Shown here: positions 46,990-52,937 of the stretch, piece by piece
Numbering within the stretch: the first letter of the stretch is position 1
Layout: every line of letters starts with the position of its first letter
The notes under the pieces: model-generated
What the model saw: the letters and a program-made list of their open reading frames with translations, nothing else
What the model was told of the DNA's origin: nothing
Database searches by the model: none
Position numbers and translations under genes: made by a program
DNA from: Dichomitus squalens LYAD-421 SS1
Lineage: Eukaryota > Basidiomycota > Agaricomycetes > Polyporales > Polyporaceae
Direction of reading: 5' to 3'
Length of the DNA: 52,937 bases
Assembly (NCBI RefSeq): GCF_000275845.1
Contig: NW_006766895.1
Location: forward strand, 145,903 to 198,839

Positions 46990-48715
46990 CCGGGGAGGTC
47001 GGTAAGGTGAGGGGATTATTGAAAAGGGAGCATGCGCGTTGGGATAGTGGACATCTTCTGTCAGTGACCGCACCACGAGACAGACGGATTGCGAGAGCGA
47101 AAGGCACACCTGATGAGGTTCTGATTCTCTCGCTCCTTGCCAGTGGTGACCCAAGCGTGGTCTGCAGCTGGGAAGATGCAAGGGGGTTATCATCGCAACA
47201 TTGTCCGAAGTATTTGTGGATGATGACATTAGAGCAGAGGAGTACCAAGGAGACCATAGGAAAACCAGAGAAGGTGGGGAGCAAGCGCGGCAGCGACTGT
47301 TTGTCTGTTCTGACGCAGGTGTTGCCGACCGATAGCGAATTGGCAGATCCATTGGCCTAGTACGAATGCATTTCAGTGACGCCTGCCCGCACCTCCCGCC
47401 GAGATGCACTTACTAAGGTGGTCCCGCTATCTCGAGCTCTCCACAGCAGGCGCGACGACGAGACTGGGCTTCAGATACGCGAAGCGATGAAGATAGAGCT
47501 TTTGTGAGCTTGTACCGGAAGATGCTACAAGATTGTCGGAGGTTTGACGAAGAGTGAAAACCAGTGCAAAGGAGGAGCCGCAGCTGCCAAAAGAAAGACG
47601 ACTCATTCCGATCTCGACTCCCCGTCCGGCCCGAACCCTAGTTCACGGTCCGCGATGGAGCGTCATCTCACGCAAGCGCCAGGACGCATCACGGATTCAT
47701 TCTCTGCACTTGTCCCCAATCGAGGCTCAATCCAACATTCTACATCGTCTCGCGTCCGAGTTCCTCTCGTCCGACTGTGCTTGAACATCTGGCTATTACG
47801 GGGGCCCATGTAGTTGGTCGTGCGATTACAAAGCCCCTCTTCGGAATCTACTCGGGAAGCATCGTGATGCGATTCAAGGCAGATTCTTTACCTTTGCCTC
47901 AGCGACTCCGGGAGAAGCTCCTTCGAAAACCACCCACGGACGGTCCTAGTCCTCTGGGACCCTCTTACGGTGAGTTACTAGCCACTTTCTGGTCCACTGG
48001 AGAGGAGTGGATTGCTGAGGGGCTGTCAACCGCATGTAGCAACTCCCGATCAGCCAGGACTAAGACAACTTTGGTCGCTGTAGCTTCAGGACTGTGTGGG
48101 CACCTTCATCAAGTCACCTGTGGTGTTGGCACTCACGCTGACGGTGCCCGAAAGGCCTCCAGATGTTGAGGCAGTGCACTCAACTTCCGCTACCTCAAGC
48201 ACCGTGTCGAGGTCATCATGACCGTCCTGATGCACCTGTACGTCTCTGCATTCCTGAACAATGCCCTTTTCTGATATCCTTCGTTCGGTGGCTATGTTAT
48301 ATTCCCATTCCCGTCTCTGATCATATACCTTATACTGCTTTCATTGCCCCTCATACGTTGCGCTTGTGAGAATCGCCCCACTTTTCCTGCTTGCATCTAC
48401 TTCGTCTACTCCATCCTCCTGTGTTCCATGGCAAAGAATCCGACTTTCCACCTGATGGTGTTGATTCAATTGCCCTCGAATGCCTTTTCAGGGAGAGGGA
48501 GGTCGGCTAGATGCTCCAGACGATTCGCGGGGTAGAGGAACTCGCGTTAGGACCTAGTGGTCGGTACCTCTGAAGCTCGGTGGGTATACTAGGTCTTGGG
48601 TGCAAGACAAAGCGTATGACTTCCTTCCCCTCGAAGCCGCGCTGATCCCCTTCTCGTCAGTGCGTTCCCACGTGGAGAACCTCCCGATACTTCGACATTT
48701 GACCATTTGCTGATG
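46990..48715 (+). repeat. Duplicated segment S, right copy
   Basis: Colinear with 3430-4830, about 0.3 kb longer through small insertions. It contains a 130-codon open piece (47777-48169) with KPLFGIYSGSIVMRFKADSL, and in another frame AIQGRFFTFASATPGEAP, which is the frame shared with the left copy. A stretch HLSPIEAQSNILHRLASEF near 47710-47760 is vaguely F-box-like, but that identity is weak. Stops break every long frame. It lies immediately upstream of the right-hand adenylation pseudogene. Confidence 0.72.
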
Positions 48716-49102
48716 TTGTGCGGAAGCCTCACCGGTACCGTTTGCCTTCTGTGCTCAGCAACCTGCTTCCTAAGACTTTACTGCAGCCTTGTCGTCTAAG
48801 GCCACATTGGGCTCCTTTGAGTCCCCTGAGGTCACAACGTATCCCGGATCTTACCAGCGCGATGCGCTTGCGGTTTGCGCGCGGGCGAGCCGCATTGGTA
48901 TTTCCATTCATCAACTTACATCCGTCGCTCTCAGTCTCATCTGCATTTCAGCGCATCGGCTGTGCCAATAACACCGGTTGTTGAGCGGCTCCTACTCGTG
49001 AACACAACCTATCAATACTCGAGGCGGGTAGTGTGGCCTTCTTTGCAGCTACGCTGTTGCTCACCATTAGTGCGACCTGGAATCCACTTCAGCCACCAAG
49101 CG

Positions 49103-51257
49103 ATGGACCGTGTATACCCCTCAGAGATTCCCCTTCTCCGTCGTCTCCGCTCGGGCCTCGAGCTCATCTTGGCATTCTGCTGGGACACACTCCTCCCTAT
49201 CCTTACCACACTGCATGATTACTACGGCTCACACCAATCTCTCTCGTCCTCATCCTTCGTCGATCCCTCTGAAGGATCGCAAACTGGTGCATCACCTACA
49301 TCCGAGGACCCTTTCACCGGCGATGAATCTATGCCCATTGTCCTTTCTACAGCACATGGCATCACGACTCCACCCATCACCCAGACCATCTGCGACAGCC
49401 TCGACGCACATGCATCCGCATCGCCTACTGCCCTCGCTGCTCAGGATATCCTCGACTGCCAACTGACATATGCCGATCTTTACGCGCGCTCTGTTCGCCT
49501 GACGCGACAAATCATAGACCGAGGCGTATGCCGTGGCAGCCGCGTCTGTCTGGTGCTGGAAAGGTCCTTCGAACACATCGTAGCCCTATTTGCGGTGTTC
49601 TGACTGGGGGCGGCGTATTTCACGCTAGATGGGACCCTTGTCCCGCATAGCGTGCTACAAGATGTCGTGAGCGATGCTCGACTAACAGTCATTCTGGTTT
49701 CCAAGACGCATGCCGCAAGTTCTGGGAGCGTCGAGGGGAAATGGTACTGCATTGAAGATCTGTTAGAGGCGGACGAGCATATGGGACCTGGGACAAGTTT
49801 AGACGATGCACGACCCGGGGATCCTGCGTATATAATATTCACTTCAGGTGATGTGATTTCTGCAGAGTGTTACCCATAGCTGTCGCTGATGAGGATTTTG
49901 ATAGGCACCACTGGGCGCCCCAAGGGCGTGGTTGTAAGCCACTCGAACGTCGTCAATCGTAAGCACTACTCTTTACGATGGTCGAACAGGGTCTGACATA
50001 CGTCAAGTGGTGTGTCAGGCTCCAGGGAACTTGGGTATCACCCTCGGAACGAAGGTGGCGCAGCTGCTGAACGTCGCTTTCGACATGTGCGCCTGGGAGA
50101 TTTTCAGCTGCATCTTGAATGGCGGGAGTCTTTATCTCCGTGGCCTCCGACGCGCAGACTGGACCAAGGTGATGAAGAGTATCGACGTACTCATCTGCAC
50201 GCCATCGATACTAGAACCGCATGACCCCGAGGACTACGCAAATGTGAAGGTCGTGGCGACCGCGGGCGAGCCATGTACCAAGGCGCTTCTGGAACGGTGG
50301 GGGCATCGTGTGAAGTTCTTCAATTGCTGTGGCCCTACAGAGGTGAGTGATATCTCAATTGGTCCAGGAATATTTAGCTACGCAACAGTCACGCTCGGAC
50401 CCCGACATGTTTCTGATACCCCCTTTCCGGGTCCAATTGCAGACTACCATCGTGAATACAATGGATCACTACCATCCCGGCTCGGACGTGACGATCGGAC
50501 GACCGACCCCTAACAACTCAGTGTACGTCTTGGACGAAGAGCTACACCCTCTGCCTCGTGGAGAGGTCGGCATGATGTGGGCAGGCGGGTTGGGAGTCAG
50601 TCTCGGCTACCTCAACCTTCCTGAGCTCACAAAGATGAAGTACAGGCTGGACCCATTCCGAGCAGACGGGTACGTGTGCGCATCTCTTGGGCTCCCGCAG
50701 TTATTCGGATGCACTAACAACCTACATATACGACTCCAGAAGAATGATGTACAGCACTGGAGATCTCGGTCGAATGCGCGCAGACGGGAAGTTCGATCAT
50801 CTCGGGCGCGTTGATGAGCAGGTCAAGGTCAGGTGGGCGCACTCGTGCCCCTCCAATCTTATTGCCGCGGCATTTGATCGTTCATTCTTGGACGGGTAGG
50901 GCTTCCGGGTGGAGCTAGACGGTGTCAGCGCGGCGATGCACTCATGCGCAGGGATCACGTCTGCGTGCGCGCTCCTCATAGACGGCGAGCTGCACGGATT
51001 TTATGCGCCCATTTCGGTCTCTGCAGCGGCGATACACGAGACAACGATGGCAATTCAGCCATGCTATGCAGTGCCGTCGAGGTACATGGCGTTGGACGCG
51101 CTCCCTTTGACTGGGTGAGTCGCCCAGAAGAGATTGCAGGTTATAGCGACATAGCTTACAGATTCTGCCTCGTAGCAACGGAAAGGTTGACAAGCGGAGG
51201 CTACACGAGATTGCGCGGGACCCTGTCACACGCTGTGAGATAGTCCACGTTGAGTAG
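49103..51257 (+). pseudogene. Adenylation enzyme pseudogene (copy 3, nearly full length)
   Basis: Covers the same protein as the intact gene at 17412-19599, with matching exon order. The N-terminus is MDRVYPSEIPLLRRLRSGLE with the same hydrophobic segment, and the A3, A5 (NCCGPTE), A7 ([10 protein letters not shown]), A8 and A10 (NGKVDKRRL) motifs are all recognisable. Three lesions are visible. An in-frame TGA at 49601-49603 follows LFAVF. The intron-2 acceptor changed from ATAG to ATACG near 50023. A 1-nt deletion before the intron-5 donor (near 50832) shifts the phase. Its 3' end lacks the 2-nt deletion of the intact copy and runs to CEIVHVE before its stop. It is more complete than the left copy and carries different lesions. 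Confidence 0.88.
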
Positions 51258-51589
51258 TGGGTCTCAGCGTCGATTGTTGAGACGGGCATATAGCATTTCA
51301 AGGCGGCGATAGGATAGGGAAGAAGATTGTTATACAAGGCACCTTATCGATCATTGATACCCGCCTTGAGAGCATGTGTGAGAGGGCGTTCAACAAACCA
51401 CGGATGGGTATCTAATTTGAAGCACTGCGGATACCCCTGCCACGGATTAGTACATGGTGCACTGCGTACGCCTCGCTGTGGCACGGAACTATCAAGCCTT
51501 CCAATCCGTCCTGTAGATTTAGGGGTCTGGCGCCTCCCCTTTTCCGCAGCGCCTCAGCCCTCGGCACAAATGTCTCCGGAGGCCATTGC
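51258..51589. other. No gene recognised
   Basis: Between the adenylation pseudogene and segment X. Overlapping frames on both strands (51327-51608 +, 51412-51726 -) show no known motif. The corresponding interval in the left composite block is almost absent. Confidence 0.4.
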
Positions 51590-51825
51590 GCCGATGATAC
51601 CGTCGTAATGGAGAAGAAGATCTCGTGTTGTTCCTCCAAACGAACCTCAAGCAACCCCGGCATCGGCAACCATCGCCTGCCCCAGAGGTTTCCAGTTCTT
51701 TGGCTCCGATCAAGATCACTACCCAATCAGTCTGCGCTCTTCCGGAGCGAGCAGCGTGGTCCCGCGGCACCACCGCAGAAGCATCTATCACTAGTTTTGG
51801 ACACGTTATGACTTGATAATGTACC
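51590..51825 (-). repeat. Segment X, right copy
   Basis: Reverse complement matches 6130-6290. Its position between the adenylation-gene 3' end and the R unit is conserved between the two composite blocks. No protein identity was found. Confidence 0.65.
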
Positions 51826-51854
51826 AATAATAGAGCTACCCCGAAAGATTACCC

Positions 51855-52490
51855 ACCGTCGCGGTGAGAGCTGTCGTAGAGATGAAGGCGAGTTGACAGC
51901 ATTTTGCGTACTCGTCGGAGCACGACACGAGGTTAAGAAGCCAAGAAAGCTTCCAGATTCTCACACCATACCGCCCACACCTTCCGGTGGGTACTGGACT
52001 CGGAATGCATAGTCCACAAGTCAGCTAAGACTAGTCAAATCGTAAGGTATTATAGATGACATTTTCATGAAGTTCTTTCGAAGGGCAAAATGTCCTCGAC
52101 CATTATAAGGTTAACTTTGTCAAGAACATTCGGAGGTCGTATGCATGCAAGTCCAAGAAGCCGATTAACCTACTGCCCGGGGAAAGCAATCTGAACGTGA
52201 AGTCGTATGGGGACATAGTTTAGAAGACGTGAAATTGCATAGCCAGCCAACCCAGGTGTAGGTGTAACGCTGCACGATGCAACGAAATACTGTCTCGCAA
52301 CAGTCGCGAGCTTTCTCCAATCGACTCACTGACTCACTTCAAAGGACACATGCTGGAGATGCACGCTCTCGGAAGCCTTCAAACATCCTGTGTGTAAAGC
52401 AACCTCATGCGCGATACGGAGAATTCGTGTACCATTGCTTATAGCGACCTCGAGGATTGATGCAGGAAGGAGGTGGAAAGTGCGCTGTAC
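51855..52490 (-). repeat. R unit, right copy
   Basis: Colinear with 29215-29830 and with the inverted 5780-6100. Landmarks include CATACCGCCCACACCT, GGAATGCATAGT, CGAAGGGCAAA, AAAGCAATCTGAACG and GCAACAGTCGCG. It is more diverged than the other two and lacks the coiled-coil part. In the same region of the middle copy the minus strand reads SFDVRQWVDWEESATVA; here that reading is broken. Confidence 0.7.
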
Positions 52491-52937
52491 TTGTGGTTGC
52501 GGAAAGTATTCGAACGCCCGTGTTTAGGCGCCCATTGACTGCTCCTCCTCCTGGTTCTGTAAGTAGTATAAGTAGACATATCTCTACCGTAATTGAGGTA
52601 TATATTGCTGTTATTGTCAGGAACGTGTGCACACCATGTGATAGGAATATGATCTCTACCTTGAGCCAAACTAGGCTCAACAAATCTCAGCATGCTCAGT
52701 GAGCATGAGCAGAACATTTGCTGTTCTTGGGTACTGAGAATTGATCAGAGTACCTCCAAATTCTTGCGCATGAGTCTGCTCATAAGGGAGATTCTACAAC
52801 ATTAGAAAGTATGGTGTATCTATGCCTCTGCTTGGAAAGATTAGTACTAACATAAGTCGAATGTAAGCGTGGTTCAAGCATACTGTATTCTGCTGGGCAT
52901 TTCTCCAATGCCATAGCTAAAGCTAGAGACTTGAGTT
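52491..52937. other. Right edge, short hairpins, no gene recognised
   Basis: The region holds two adjacent hairpins: CATGCTCA/TGAGCATG around one G (52691-52707) and AGAACA/TGTTCT around five bases (52711-52727). GATTCTACAACA at about 52790-52801 also occurs at the left edge of the inverted-repeat element near 2519-2531, preceded in both places by a GCATGAG and GGAG context. The frames at 52405-52717 are not supported. Confidence 0.45.

Noticed and set aside
46840..47409. 189-codon minus-strand frame overlapping duplicated segment S
   Set aside because: The matching stretch in the left copy of S is not open in the same frame, so it is probably an accidental long frame in GC-rich DNA.
1..52937. 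CRISPR arrays, rRNA, tRNA or prokaryotic operon signals
   Set aside because: None seen. The intron-rich eukaryotic gene structure excludes a prokaryotic interpretation, and no convincing tRNA cloverleaf was noticed by eye.

Overview
The window is nuclear DNA from a filamentous basidiomycete, most likely an Agaricomycete. The evidence is dense 45-70 bp GT-AG introns, micro-exons, basidiomycete-only membrane protein families (DUF6534 type), a GMC oxidoreductase relic and a type II myosin relic. There are no prokaryotic operon features. Seven genes can be rebuilt as open reading frames through all their introns (exon sums divisible by 3, no internal stops). They are a flavin monooxygenase (7584-9723, -), a zinc alcohol dehydrogenase (10514-11829, -), a condensation-fold acyltransferase (14827-16453, -, N-terminus uncertain), a stand-alone adenylation enzyme (17412-19599, -), an alpha/beta hydrolase (20786-22099, +), a multi-pass membrane protein (22956-24461, -) and a DUF6534-type membrane protein (26753-28946, +). 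An eighth intact gene, at 36104-44430 (+), is a 21-exon, 2404-residue reducing polyketide synthase ordered KS-AT-DH-degenerate ER-KR-ACP-terminal reductase.

Together these look like a polyketide gene cluster. The synthase would build a partly reduced chain and release it as an aldehyde or alcohol through the reductase domain. The alcohol dehydrogenase and flavin monooxygenase could adjust the oxidation state. The adenylation enzyme could activate a second acid and the acyltransferase could join it as an ester or amide. The hydrolase could trim the product. This pathway is inference from domains and proximity. The window contains no recognisable transporter, cytochrome P450 or transcription factor.

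The rest is a graveyard of duplicated and broken sequence. On the left are a minisatellite (about 461-690), a GMC oxidoreductase pseudogene (about 1500-3090, -) carrying a small inverted-repeat insertion, and a composite block at 3430-7050. On the right, 46.9-52.5 kb carries a homologous composite block in which the adenylation-gene module is inverted relative to its left-hand counterpart. A third copy of part of this material lies in the middle (29.2-30.7 kb), next to a decayed 3' half of a myosin II heavy chain gene (30.9-33.8 kb). A second, shorter myosin tail fragment is joined to a purine nucleoside permease fragment at 45.1-46.1 kb. A truncated thiopurine-methyltransferase-like reading frame lies at 34.2-34.6 kb. 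The PKS cluster is therefore bracketed by mutually homologous degenerate blocks, which suggests repeated segmental duplication and inversion around it.
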